Assembly (NCBI GenBank): GCA_965221545.1
Contig: OZ244901.1
Span: 806,001 to 870,000 of the forward strand
Source of the DNA: JAJEFO01 sp022819605
GTDB lineage: Bacteria; Pseudomonadota; Alphaproteobacteria; Rhodobacterales; Rhodobacteraceae
Length of the DNA: 64,000 nt
Direction of reading: 5' to 3'
In this document: piece by piece, positions 53,038-62,363 of the stretch
Position numbering within the stretch: position 1 is the stretch's first letter
Layout of the letters: every line of letters begins with the position of its first letter
Made by a program: the position numbers and the translations under genes
The notes under the pieces: generated by a model
Database searches by the model: none
The model's input: the letters and a program-made list of their open reading frames with translations, nothing else
What the model was told of the DNA's origin: nothing

Positions 53038-54405
53038 ATGAACAAACCGGACGCAAATTCAACATGGGCCAAGGACCGTGCCCATGTGCTCCACCCCTAC
53101 ACGGATTTCTCGTCATTTCACGACGAGGGCAGCCAGGTCATAGATGGCGCCTCGGGCATGCATGTTACCGACACGGACGGACGCAAGCTGCTGGACGGCA
53201 TTGCGGGTCTCTGGTGCGTCAACATTGGGCATGGGCGCCAGGAAATGGCGGACGCCATTGCGGCCCAGGTCATGCAGATGCAGTACTACAATCCCTTTGG
53301 GCATTCAACGAATGTGCCAGCCGCCGAACTTGGTTTCTGGCTGGCTCAGAACGCGCCGGGCGACCTGAACCACGTCTACTACACCTGCGGGGGATCCACC
53401 GCCAACGATGCGGCGATCCGACTGGTACACTACTACAATTCGATGCGCGGCCTGCATCGCAAGAAGAAGATCATCAGTCGGAATTGCGCTTACCACGGTG
53501 CGACTTACGTCGCCGCCGAGCTCACAGGCATTCTTGCAACCAAGAACAGCTTTGATCGCGTTGGACAGGATTTCATACACCACGTTTCGGCAGCCAACAT
53601 GTATGCAAAGCCGGACGACATGACCGAAGCCGCCTATTGTGATCACCTGGTGCAGGAGTTCCAGGACAGGATCGACCAGCTCGGTCCGGACAACGTCGCC
53701 GCCTTCATTGCCGAGCCGATCATGGGTGCGGGTGGCGTGCTGATCGCGCCAGAGGGCTATCACCGTCGCATGCGCGAGGTGTGCAAGAGGCACGACATTC
53801 TCTATGTCGCCGACGAAGTCGTCACCGCATTCGGGCGTCTAGGGGAGTGGTTCGCCTCAGAAAGACTATTCGATTGCCAACCCGACATGCTGGTTTCGGC
53901 CAAGGGGATCACGTCAGGCTACATCCCCCTTGGAGCAACACTGATTTCGGACGAGATCTACGAGGTCATCAGCCGCCCGCAATGCGAAGGCGGCGTCTTC
54001 TCGATGGGTCTCACCTATTTCGGCCACCCGGTTGCCTGTGCCGCAGCCTTGAAGAACATCGAGATAATGGAGCGGGAAAGCCTGTTGCCAAATGCCGCGA
54101 CCGTTGGTGAGTTCTTTCAGAGCGATGCACAGCGGTTGCGCGACTTGCCGTGCGTTGGCGACGTGCGCGGGAAAGGACTGATGCTGGCCGTCGATCTTGT
54201 CGCCGACAAGGCAACCAAGGCTCCGTTGCCCGTCAGCGCGAAGGCCGGGGAACGCGTCTTCAAGCAATGCGTCGACAATGGCGTCATCGTCAGGCCCGTC
54301 GGAGATCGCATCGTCCTGTCGCCGCCGATCATCATTTCGACCGATCAGTGCAAGGTGATTGTAGACGCAATTGCAGACGCCATCCAATCCACGGAGTTTA
54401 TTTGA
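53038..54405 (+). CDS. Class-III PLP-dependent omega-aminotransferase
   Basis: A 455-residue fold-type I aminotransferase. The PLP lysine is Lys289 in LVSAKGITSGYIPLG, the ring-N Asp is Asp259 in YVADEVVTAFGR, and AYHGAT stacks on the cofactor. It most resembles the putrescine/taurine/beta-alanine:pyruvate group (SpuC-like). GAGGGAG lies upstream of the ATG. Together with the polyamine importer it suggests a transaminase route for diamines, but taurine or an omega-amino acid would fit equally. Confidence 0.87.
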   Translation: MNKPDANSTWAKDRAHVLHPYTDFSSFHDEGSQVIDGASGMHVTDTDGRKLLDGIAGLWCVNIGHGRQEMADAIAAQVMQMQYYNPFGHSTNVPAAELGFWLAQNAPGDLNHVYYTCGGSTANDAAIRLVHYYNSMRGLHRKKKIISRNCAYHGATYVAAELTGILATKNSFDRVGQDFIHHVSAANMYAKPDDMTEAAYCDHLVQEFQDRIDQLGPDNVAAFIAEPIMGAGGVLIAPEGYHRRMREVCKRHDILYVADEVVTAFGRLGEWFASERLFDCQPDMLVSAKGITSGYIPLGATLISDEIYEVISRPQCEGGVFSMGLTYFGHPVACAAALKNIEIMERESLLPNAATVGEFFQSDAQRLRDLPCVGDVRGKGLMLAVDLVADKATKAPLPVSAKAGERVFKQCVDNGVIVRPVGDRIVLSPPIIISTDQCKVIVDAIADAIQSTEFI

Positions 54406-54593
54406 GCCCGACTTCTTTCGTTCGGAAGTCCATCTCTTTGTTTGATGCGGTAACCGTCTGCCAATCGTCTCGATGCGGTCGATTGCCGGAGCCCAAACGG
54501 CCAATTTTCAGCGAATCTTCATTCGAGGGTCAGACAGGAATCCTTCGCGATTCAAAGGGAAAATGGCGAATTCGGGTGGATTCAACCTGACAA
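54406..54593. other. Intergenic, no gene seen
   Basis: No coding signal, RNA or clear hairpin was recognised between the aminotransferase stop and the gene remnant that follows. Confidence 0.4.
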
Positions 54594-54788
54594 TTACATG
54601 GCAACATCCGGGGTCAGGTCGATTTCCAGGAACTTGAAGGCGCGGCTCCGATCCATCAGTTTCGCCAGCGGCGGGAATGCCAGGTCCGGTCTGGCCGGCA
54701 ACATCACGTCGTTCAGTGTCAGAGCGGCCAAGTCGGCGAGCCGCGTCGTCAGGCTGCAGTCCGGCTGTCCGCGCAGCGTGCGACATGT
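54594..54788 (-). pseudogene. C-terminal remnant of an unidentified gene
   Basis: An uninterrupted 64-codon stretch on the minus strand ends at a TAA and has no start codon near its beginning. Codon use is GC3-rich and protein-like (RLADLAALTLNDVMLPARPD, then FKFLEIDLTPDVAM). It follows the EamA gene on the same strand. I do not recognise the family. It could be a gene end left by deletion; chance remains possible. Confidence 0.3.
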
Positions 54789-54808
54789 CCCCTATGCTCG
54801 CCTCCGGC

Positions 54809-55672
54809 CTACCGCGCTTCTTGCCTCACCAGACTATAGATGTTGGAAACAACGAGCGCGCCGACAACGACCGTTCCGCCGACGACCGCCCATGGGCCGG
54901 GGTTTTCTCCGATTGCCCACCAGACAAGGATCGGGGCAAGGACCGACTCCAGCAGGATGAGCAGTGCCACCTCGGCCGAACTGATGTATCGGGGACCAAG
55001 TGCGAGAAGACAGGATGCTGCGCCGATGAAAGCACCGTGGCCAAGGATGAGTGGCCACTGTGCCTCAAATGCCTCGCCTGGAGACACGAACATTCCGAGG
55101 ACGATTGCCGCGCCGATATAGGCGACGGGAATGGCCGGGATCATCGAAGTCGCCTTGACCTTTCGCACGGCCGTCAAAGCCGCGGCAAACGCGGCAGAGA
55201 TGTAGACCGCCCAGATGTCCCCTTTCCAAGAAGCGATCTGCGTCTCCTTGGATCCATAAGCGATGATGCCCAGCCCAAAGATCACGGCCGCCATGGTGAT
55301 CACCATGCGCGTCCGGATGATCTCCCCAAGGAAGATGCGGCTGAAGAGGGCAGCAAAGACAGGCATCGAGGCAAAGATGAAGACCACATTGGCCACGCTT
55401 GTCTGGGTTACGGCAAACACGAAGGCCGGTGCCGTTGTTCCCATCAACACGGTATAAGCCAGCCCCGGCCAGCCTGTCTGAAAGACGGCCCGGAAGCCCC
55501 GTACACCCTGAACTGCCAGCAGGACCACAAGGACGATGGCCCCGGCGATCGAACCTCTCCAGAAAGCTGTGACCATCGGCTCCGCATCGATGAGCCTGAC
55601 GAACAGCGAGTCAGGCACGACGAGCAAGACGCCCAGCGTCGTAACGATCAGACCCTTCAGGTGTTCGTTCAT
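54809..55672 (-). CDS. EamA-family (drug/metabolite transporter) permease
   Basis: A 287-residue DMT transporter with ten hydrophobic segments in two EamA repeats. The first has FWRGSIAGAIVLVVLLA and the second FIGAASCLLALGPRYISSAEVALL. Members export amino acids or metabolites. ATG 55672 fits the usual N-terminus; a farther ATG at 55714 has no support. It is monocistronic and leftward. Confidence 0.82.
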   Translation of the reverse strand: MNEHLKGLIVTTLGVLLVVPDSLFVRLIDAEPMVTAFWRGSIAGAIVLVVLLAVQGVRGFRAVFQTGWPGLAYTVLMGTTAPAFVFAVTQTSVANVVFIFASMPVFAALFSRIFLGEIIRTRMVITMAAVIFGLGIIAYGSKETQIASWKGDIWAVYISAAFAAALTAVRKVKATSMIPAIPVAYIGAAIVLGMFVSPGEAFEAQWPLILGHGAFIGAASCLLALGPRYISSAEVALLILLESVLAPILVWWAIGENPGPWAVVGGTVVVGALVVSNIYSLVRQEAR

Positions 55673-56084
55673 GATGTCCAATGCTCGCAGCCGCTCTGAG
55701 CCGGGCCAGCTCACGGAATCAGTTCATTGAAACCTGTAGCAGAGGATGGCCGCAGTGCCAGTGGAGGCGGCTTCGCCCAGTCCGGCACGTCTGGAGTTGT
55801 GCGCTGCCTCCCGGGCGGATCGAAGCCAGTCCGTTCGCCGTCTGACCACACGGGCCACGGGTCAATCGCGCAAAAAAATGACAGCAAAGCTTGGACGATT
55901 GCGGCGGCGTGACTTGTCGTTGCGACGGTTGCCTAAACACGAAGCTGTCGCTGCCGTGAGCCATGAGAACGCATGGACTTCCCTTCGTGGCACAGTCATT
56001 CAAAACGAGGGCCTGAGATACAAATTTCATGACGATCTGCCTCGGGTTCGCGTGGCAGCGTGCCGTGCAACCTCACTTTTTGGA
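55673..56084. other. Intergenic region between EamA and the second GntR gene
   Basis: A 412-bp stretch with the EamA promoter region on one side and the end of the GntR gene on the other. No convincing gene, RNA or terminator was recognised. Confidence 0.4.
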
Positions 56085-56849
56085 TCATTCAGAAATGAAA
56101 CGGTTCTGCATCTCGACTTCCTGCTGACGCATGAGCTTCCAGGCGGTTTCCATGTGATCGGTCATGATCGCGCAGGCCTGGTCTGCATCGCCTTCGCGCA
56201 GGGCCTTGACCAGCGCTTTCTGGTGATCGTTGCCTTGTTTCCAGAGCTCGAAATTGGGTGGCGAGTAAAGGCGTCGGTAGACGGTCAGGTCGGAGAGGAG
56301 CTTCACCATGAAATCTATGACAAATCCAAGCAGCGGATTCTTGGCCTGTTCTGCAAGGATCGCATGGAACCTGAGCGAGGCCACGTGTTGGGCGCGCTCC
56401 TCTTCAAGATCGCCAGCGGGACTGGAGTACTGCGCAATATTCTCTTCCAGCAATCTCAGCACGTCTTCGGACAGCTTGCCCGCCAGTGAGGCAGCAAGTT
56501 CCGGTTCCAACGTCAGTCGAAGTTGATAGATGTCGCCGATGGTCAGGTCCTTGAAGTAAAAGTAATTCCCCAGAAGCGCCTTGGCCCGCTGACGGCTGAC
56601 CTCATGGACGAAGCTGCCGCCGCCGGGACCGGTCCGCGTCTTGATCAGGCCTTGTGCTTCCAGAATGCGCATCGCCTCGCGGATCGTGCCCTTGGCCATG
56701 CCAAAGCGCGCGATCAACTCGGCCTCGCCAGGAAGGCGGTCGCCGGCATTCAAGCCCTCGTCGACCACCCAGTCCTTGATAGACTCGGCGACCTGAACCG
56801 GGCGGCTCACCTTGGGTTCAGTTTTCGAGCGGGTAGTGACAGGCGGCAA
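56085..56849 (-). CDS. GntR-family regulator, FadR subfamily (second)
   Basis: A 254-residue regulator. The HTH is in GDRLPGEAELIARFGMAKGT with REAMRILEAQGLI, followed by an FCD domain (FHAIL, DHQKAL, DHMETAW). The start is TTG 56849 with GGGAG 9 nt upstream, inside the end of the ATPase gene (32-nt overlap); GTG 56810 is an alternative. As the last gene of the third peptide operon it probably represses that operon at the TTATCATGATAA sites near 62300. Confidence 0.85.
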   Translation of the reverse strand: MPPVTTRSKTEPKVSRPVQVAESIKDWVVDEGLNAGDRLPGEAELIARFGMAKGTIREAMRILEAQGLIKTRTGPGGGSFVHEVSRQRAKALLGNYFYFKDLTIGDIYQLRLTLEPELAASLAGKLSEDVLRLLEENIAQYSSPAGDLEEERAQHVASLRFHAILAEQAKNPLLGFVIDFMVKLLSDLTVYRRLYSPPNFELWKQGNDHQKALVKALREGDADQACAIMTDHMETAWKLMRQQEVEMQNRFISE

Positions 56850-57774
56850 GCTGGTATTCTCCCATCTGTTTCAATTCCGGTTCACTCGTTCGGCAAAGGT
56901 CCGTCGCTCGTGGACATCGCCCGGCAAATGCACAGCCTGGCGGCGGGTCCAGCGGATCGGGAAGTTCAGTTCCCTTCTGTTCGGGCGCTGTCAGCGAGCG
57001 GCCCACGACGGGCGCGCTTTCGGCAAGCAGGCGTGTATAAGGATGGCGGGGACTGGCAAAAATGCGATCGGCCCTGCCGATCTCGACCACCGCCCCGAAA
57101 TACAGGACGACGATCCGCTCGCTGACCGCTTCGACCACGGCCAGGTCATGGGTGATGAACAGATACGTCAGGCCAAACCTTGTCTTGAGATCCGACAAAA
57201 GGTTCAGAACCTGCGCCTGGACCGAGACATCCAGAGCCGAAACCGGTTCATCAAGTATGATGATTCGGGGACTTGCGGCCAGCGCACGGGCGATGCCAAT
57301 CCTTTGCGCTTGCCCGCCCGAGAATTCATGGGGGTAGCGGTCAAGAAACTCTTCGCGAAGGTTCACGGATGCGAAAATCTCGGCGATGCGCCTGTTGCGA
57401 GCTGGTTTCGCCATGCCGTGGAGCCGCTTGAGGGGCGCTTCCATGACCTGCCGGATCGTCTTGCGCGGATTCAAGCTGCTTTGCGGATCTTGAAATACGT
57501 ATTGAATCAGCTTGCCGAACTCTGACGGGTCGGCGGTGCCGAGCGCCTTTCCCTCGATCTCGATCGTGCCCTCTGTCGGTTCCAGAAGTCCGACCAGCAT
57601 CCGCGCAAGCGTTGACTTGCCGCAGCCGGATTCGCCCACGACGCCAAGGGTTTCACCGGTCTCCACCTGGAACGACATGGGCCGCACCGCGCGCACGCCG
57701 GGCGGCGCTGCGCCAAAAAGCGGCCTTTTCAGCGGGTAGGTCTTGGCCAAATGCTCGACCTTTAGCGCGGGCAT
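56818..57774 (-). CDS. Peptide-type ABC transporter ATPase (DppF-like, third system)
   Basis: A 318-residue single ABC ATPase with GESGCGKSTLARM, a SGGQAQRIGIARAL signature and IILDEPVSALD. The oligopeptide C-terminal extension has GCAFAGRCPRA. ATG 57774 overlaps the stop of the fused permease-ATPase. Confidence 0.89.
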   Translation of the reverse strand: MPALKVEHLAKTYPLKRPLFGAAPPGVRAVRPMSFQVETGETLGVVGESGCGKSTLARMLVGLLEPTEGTIEIEGKALGTADPSEFGKLIQYVFQDPQSSLNPRKTIRQVMEAPLKRLHGMAKPARNRRIAEIFASVNLREEFLDRYPHEFSGGQAQRIGIARALAASPRIIILDEPVSALDVSVQAQVLNLLSDLKTRFGLTYLFITHDLAVVEAVSERIVVLYFGAVVEIGRADRIFASPRHPYTRLLAESAPVVGRSLTAPEQKGTELPDPLDPPPGCAFAGRCPRATDLCRTSEPELKQMGEYQLAACHYPLEN

Positions 57775-59639
57775 CAAAGCGTCCTCTCGGGAAAGAGGCA
57801 CCTGACGGTGCGGAGAGCCGGACCTTGCAGCGGAATTTCGCCTTGCCGGCAGCTTTTTGCGGCCTTGTTGCAGCGGGGCGCGAAGGCACATCCTGAAGGC
57901 AGATCGTCCAACACTGGCGGCAAGCCCGGGATTGCGGCCAGTTCGCGACGGCCGCCGCCCAGTTCAGGCACGCAGGCGATCAGTCGCTTGGTATACGGGT
58001 GTGCCGGCGCGTCCAGCACGGCTTGCGTTGGCCCTTCTTCCACGATCCGGCCAGCATACATCACCGCTACCCGATCACAAAGCTGTGCGACGACACCGAA
58101 GTCATGAGTGATGAAGATGATCGCCAGCCCCCGTTCGCGGCGGAGGTCATCCAGGAGAGACAAAATCTGCGCCTGCACGGTCACGTCCAGTGCCGTGGTC
58201 GGTTCGTCCGCGATGATCACGTCCGGTTCATTGGCGAGCGCCATGGCGATGCCAACGCGCTGGCGCATGCCGCCGGACATTTCGTGGGGATAGTCGTCGA
58301 CGCGGCTCTTGGCGTTCGGAATGCGCACGTCATTGAGCAGCTCGATGGCTCGCTCGCGCGCTTCTGCATTCGACAGGCTGTCATGCGACCGGATCGCCTC
58401 AGCAAGCTGCTGACCCACGCGATAGAGCGGGTGCAATGTGGAAAGCGGATCCTGGAAGATATACGCGACCCGGTCGCCACGCTTTTGGCGGAGCGACTCG
58501 TAGGGCGCGCCGATCAGGTCCTCGCCCTGAAAGCGCACTGCGCCGCCCGTGATCACGCCGGGAGGAGACGCAACCAACCCCATGACCGACAATGCCGTAA
58601 CCGACTTGCCCGAACCCGACTCGCCAATGACGCCCAGGCATTCGCCGGGCTTGACCGCGAGTGACACGCCGTTCACTGCGCGGAGATTTCGCTTGCCGAC
58701 GTGGAACTCTGTATGCAGGTCCTGAATCGCCAGAAGGTCGTCGGTGGTCGGCGGGATATCGCCATGACGCTTGACCAGCGTCGTGGCGCGCGGGCGGGAC
58801 AACGCACCCGAGCGCAGGCGCGGGTCAAGGGCGTCCCGCACACCGTCACCCAAAAGGTTGATCGACATGACGATCAGGAAGATCATTAGCCCGGGCACGA
58901 TGGAGGTATGGGGATGCGAGATCATCGCGGAACGCGCCTCGCCCAGCATGGAGCCGAGATCGGCCTGAGGCGGCTGGCTGCCGAGGCCGAGGAACGAAAG
59001 GCCGGCAGTTTCCAGGATCATCCAGCCGACAGTGGTGGACATCGCGATGACTATGACTGGCAGGACGTTGGGCAGAAGCTCGGTCAGGACAATGCGGGTA
59101 TGGCCCATGCCCGCGAGCCGTGCGGCGTCGACGAACTCGCGACCGGCCAGTCCCACGGTAATGCCGCGGATGTTTCGGGCAAAGAAGGGAACGTTGACAG
59201 CGGCGACGGCAATCAGCGCATTCATCAGGCCGGGGCCGAGGGCTGCGACAATGGCCAACGCCAGCAGGATGTACGGAAAGGCCATCAACATGTCGACTCC
59301 GCGCATGACAATGTTGTCGGTGCGTCCGCCGAAATACCCGGCAAATATCCCGATGGCCGAGCCAATGGCCGCCGCTATCAGCGCGGCAGCGATTCCGACG
59401 GCAAGAGACAGGCGCGTACCGTGCAATAGGCGGCTCAGAAGGTCGCGGCCGAGATGGTCTGTGCCCAAGAGATGGCCTTCTGCAAAGGGCCGCATGAATC
59501 GGTCGGCGGTCGCGGTCACGTCCGGGTCGTGCAGCGGCAGAAGCGGAATGTTCAGGACCAGAATCAGGATCGCCATGATGACAACCGCGCCCAAGGCGGC
59601 CAGCCGGTTGCGGAACAGCAACGTGAGAAAGGCGCTCAT
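57774..59639 (-). CDS. Natural fusion of DppC-type permease and DppD-type ATPase
   Basis: One 621-residue frame. Residues 1-275 form a DppC permease (LLGTDHLGRDLLSRLLHG, the REFVDAARLAGMGHTRIVL loop, LLGDGVRDALDPRLR). After a 25-residue linker, residues 301-621 form a DppD ATPase (GESGSGKSVTALSV, SGGMRQRVGIAMAL, IIADEPTTALD, GCAFAPRC). ATG 59639 overlaps the DppB-type stop (ATGA). The frame is open and normal in codon use throughout, so the fusion is not a sequencing join. Confidence 0.9.
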   Translation of the reverse strand: MSAFLTLLFRNRLAALGAVVIMAILILVLNIPLLPLHDPDVTATADRFMRPFAEGHLLGTDHLGRDLLSRLLHGTRLSLAVGIAAALIAAAIGSAIGIFAGYFGGRTDNIVMRGVDMLMAFPYILLALAIVAALGPGLMNALIAVAAVNVPFFARNIRGITVGLAGREFVDAARLAGMGHTRIVLTELLPNVLPVIVIAMSTTVGWMILETAGLSFLGLGSQPPQADLGSMLGEARSAMISHPHTSIVPGLMIFLIVMSINLLGDGVRDALDPRLRSGALSRPRATTLVKRHGDIPPTTDDLLAIQDLHTEFHVGKRNLRAVNGVSLAVKPGECLGVIGESGSGKSVTALSVMGLVASPPGVITGGAVRFQGEDLIGAPYESLRQKRGDRVAYIFQDPLSTLHPLYRVGQQLAEAIRSHDSLSNAEARERAIELLNDVRIPNAKSRVDDYPHEMSGGMRQRVGIAMALANEPDVIIADEPTTALDVTVQAQILSLLDDLRRERGLAIIFITHDFGVVAQLCDRVAVMYAGRIVEEGPTQAVLDAPAHPYTKRLIACVPELGGGRRELAAIPGLPPVLDDLPSGCAFAPRCNKAAKSCRQGEIPLQGPALRTVRCLFPERTL

Positions 59640-60583
59640 GTCTTGATCCTCGGGTCCAGCAAGCTTTGGGCCACGTCCACCGCGATGTTGAACAGCACAT
59701 AGCAGGCCGCGACGAAGACGACTCCGCCCTGAACCACAAGGAGATCGCGAGCCAGAATGGCATCGACCAGCATCCGCCCCACACCGGGCCATTGAAAGAC
59801 AATCTCGATATAGACTGCGCCAGACAGGACAAAGCCCGCCTGAATGCCCAGAACGGGCAAGATCGACACCATTGCAACCCGCAGGGCGTGGCCCATGATC
59901 ACGCGCCGCTCCGGCACGCCGTTGGCACGGGCAGTACGGACAAAATCCTGTCGCAGTACTTCAAGCATGGCCGAGCGGCTGAGCCGCGCGACCACGCCAG
60001 TCGCCACGGCGGCTAGCGCCAGAGCAGGCATGATCAGATGGCGGATCAGGTCGGAAAGGTCGCCGCCGCCATAGATCGCATACATGCCGCTGACCGGCAG
60101 CCACCGCAGGTGCACCGCGAACAGAAGGATCATCATCATGCCAAGAAAGAAGGATGGCACCGAAATGCCGATCAGCACGACGAAAGTGATGGCCTTGTCG
60201 GCGAAGCCGTACTGGCGGGCGGCTGAGATGACCCCGGCAAGGATGCCGAAGATCGAGCAGAGCACGAAACTGGTGCCGGACAGGATCATCGTCGCGTTGA
60301 ACCGTTCCAGCACCTCGTCGATGACGGGGCGATTAAGCGAGAAGGAACGCCCGAAATCTCCGGTCAGCATATTTCCCAGCCAGATGAAGTACCGTTGCAC
60401 CATGGGTTTGTCGAGGCCCAGGTCCCGGTTCAGTTTTTCGACATTCTCGGGAGTGGCGTAGGAGCCGAGGATCGCGGTCGCCGGATCGCCGGGGATCAGT
60501 GACATGATCAGGAAAACTATGATGGTGATGCCGAATAGCACCGGGACTGCCGAGATCAGCCGTTTCAGGATGTAGCCGCCCAT
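59636..60583 (-). CDS. Peptide-type ABC permease (DppB-like, third system)
   Basis: A 315-residue permease starting MGGYILKRLISAVPVLFGI, with about six membrane segments and the coupling loop FVRTARANGVPERRVIMGHA. It follows the binding-protein gene after 100 bp that contain a stable hairpin. Confidence 0.89.
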   Translation of the reverse strand: MGGYILKRLISAVPVLFGITIIVFLIMSLIPGDPATAILGSYATPENVEKLNRDLGLDKPMVQRYFIWLGNMLTGDFGRSFSLNRPVIDEVLERFNATMILSGTSFVLCSIFGILAGVISAARQYGFADKAITFVVLIGISVPSFFLGMMMILLFAVHLRWLPVSGMYAIYGGGDLSDLIRHLIMPALALAAVATGVVARLSRSAMLEVLRQDFVRTARANGVPERRVIMGHALRVAMVSILPVLGIQAGFVLSGAVYIEIVFQWPGVGRMLVDAILARDLLVVQGGVVFVAACYVLFNIAVDVAQSLLDPRIKT

Positions 60584-60646
60584 CTGAAGCTCTCCCGGGA
60601 AAAGTCTCTACTAGGAAACGTACCAGGAATCTCCAAAAATTTATGG

Positions 60647-60671
60647 CTCGGCGGAGAATCCCCCGCCGAGC
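60647..60671 (-). terminator. Intra-operon hairpin after the third binding-protein gene
   Basis: GCTCGGCGG pairs with CCGCCGAGC around a 7-nt loop, 13 nt after the binding-protein stop. On the transcribed strand a run of five Ts follows about seven bases later. This looks like a leaky terminator or 3'-end stabiliser giving more binding protein than permease mRNA. Confidence 0.6.
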
Positions 60672-60683
60672 GGCATTGTCGCG

Positions 60684-62264
60684 TCAGTTCTTGACGACGC
60701 CTTGCAGATGCAACAGGAACGACGGCTCAAGTCCGAAATTCTCGACCCGATCGCTGGTCACGGCGTTCTGCTTCCAGTTGGCGACAAAGACCCAAGGTGC
60801 GTCTTCCTGCACGATGACCTGCATCTCACGATAAAGCTGCGCGCGTTGATCCTGATCGGTTGCCGTGCGGGCGGCCTCAAGCAGCTCGTCAACCTTCGCG
60901 TTGGCATAATATCCCGAGTTGAAGCCACCCTTGTCTGGCCACGCTTCGGAGCGCAATGCCAGATAGGGCAGCGTGTCCGGGTCGTTGGTCATCCAAGCCA
61001 TTTCGGCCATGTCGGCCTTGCCTTCCAATCCAGGGTTCACTTCGCCCAGAAACGTGTTCCACTCGTAGGTTTCAATCTTGACATCAAAGCCCACGGCTTG
61101 AAGGTCGGCCTGAATTGCGGTTCCCATGGGGACCGGATCCAGCATGCCTGAACCACCCTCGGTGACATAGAAGGTCAGTTCTGCCCCGTCGGCCCCGGCT
61201 TCGGCAATCAACGCCCTGGCTTTCTCAGGGTCGTAGGGATACGGATCCAGAGCATCGTTATAGGCCCAGGCGAATGCGGGCGGGGTCGGGCCTGCAGCAA
61301 CGGTCGCGGTGCCTTCGAGCACATCGTTCACGATCGCCTCCTTGTTGATTGCGTAGTTGGCCGCCTGACGCACGCGCTTGTCGGCAAATGGGCCTTCCTT
61401 GGCGTTCAGGATAAGGAACCAGACATGCGGTCCGGCCTGCTCGACAATGGAAAATCCGTCACCCGAGAACTGGCCCAAGGAGGTGGGCGGAACCTCGACC
61501 ATCAAGTCGATGCCGCCTGCCAGCATTTCGGCCACACGGGTGTTGGAGTCGGTGATCGGGCGAAACACGACGGCCTGGGTGCCAGCAGCATTTCCCCAAT
61601 AGGCATCATTGCGTTCGAGCACCACGGCTTCGTTCGAGCGCCATTCGGCGAACGTGAACGGACCGGTGCCAACTGGGTTGCGGCCGAAGTCCATGCGATG
61701 TGCCTCTACCGCGGCAGGCGAAACAATGAGGCCGGTCGGATAGGCCAGATTCGACAGGAACGGCGCGTAGGGCGCGTTCAACGTGAACTTGACGGTCATG
61801 TCATCGACGACCTCGGTTGCTTTCACGGCTCCAAAGAAGAAGCTTAAGGGGAACGGGCCGGTGTCGTGATAGGGGTGATTCTCGTCCAGCATCCGGTCGA
61901 AATTGAACTTTACTGCCTCGGCATTGAAGGGTGTGCCATCGTGGAAGCTGACACCGTCGCGCAGGGTGAAGGTATATTCGGTACCGTCTTCGCTAATGTC
62001 CCAGCCAGTCGCCAGCGCCGCCTCGACTTCGAGCGTGCCGGACTTGTAACGGGTGAGTCCTTCGTAGACATTCACGAGAATCCGGAAATCGTTGACTGCC
62101 GTGACCGCAGCCGGGTCAAGCGATTTCGGCTCCGCAACCTGACCGACAATCAGTACGCCGGGAGGCGTTTGAGCCATGGCGCGTTCCGGCATTCCGGAGA
62201 TGAGAGCAACCGCTCCGGCAGCTGCAAGAAACAGACCCCTGCGGGTCCATGGCATGAGATTCAT
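60684..62264 (-). CDS. Peptide-type periplasmic binding protein (DppA-like, third system)
   Basis: A 526-residue solute-binding family 5 protein. The N-terminus WTRRGLFLAAAGAVALISG resembles a twin-arginine signal, with cleavage near AMA-QT. YKSGTLEVEAALATGWDIS and FTLRDGVSFHDGTPFN are family features. AAGGAG is placed well before the ATG at 62264. It is the first gene of the operon, directly downstream of the double operator. Confidence 0.87.
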   Translation of the reverse strand: MNLMPWTRRGLFLAAAGAVALISGMPERAMAQTPPGVLIVGQVAEPKSLDPAAVTAVNDFRILVNVYEGLTRYKSGTLEVEAALATGWDISEDGTEYTFTLRDGVSFHDGTPFNAEAVKFNFDRMLDENHPYHDTGPFPLSFFFGAVKATEVVDDMTVKFTLNAPYAPFLSNLAYPTGLIVSPAAVEAHRMDFGRNPVGTGPFTFAEWRSNEAVVLERNDAYWGNAAGTQAVVFRPITDSNTRVAEMLAGGIDLMVEVPPTSLGQFSGDGFSIVEQAGPHVWFLILNAKEGPFADKRVRQAANYAINKEAIVNDVLEGTATVAAGPTPPAFAWAYNDALDPYPYDPEKARALIAEAGADGAELTFYVTEGGSGMLDPVPMGTAIQADLQAVGFDVKIETYEWNTFLGEVNPGLEGKADMAEMAWMTNDPDTLPYLALRSEAWPDKGGFNSGYYANAKVDELLEAARTATDQDQRAQLYREMQVIVQEDAPWVFVANWKQNAVTSDRVENFGLEPSFLLHLQGVVKN

Positions 62265-62296
62265 CTGAGTTCTCCTTGTTGGATTTCTGTCGCGAT

Positions 62297-62339
62297 AATT
62301 ATCATGATAAATTGCAATTGTCAATTTATCATGATAATT
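62297..62339. promoter_or_regulatory. Double operator: perfect 18-bp inverted repeat with two TTATCATGATAA sites
   Basis: Arms 62297-62314 and 62322-62339 are exact reverse complements, separated by CAATTGT. Each arm contains the 12-bp palindrome TTATCATGATAA (62299-62310 and 62326-62337), centres 27 bp apart. A minus-strand TTGACA (62319-62324) with GATAAT 15 nt downstream (62298-62303) lies inside, so binding would cover the promoter of the dpp-like operon. The divergent DUF1028 gene starts 24 bp away. The GntR at 56085-56849 is the likely ligand-responsive binder. Confidence 0.72.
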
Positions 62340-62363
62340 TCCATGGAACTACTTTGGTGAGAC

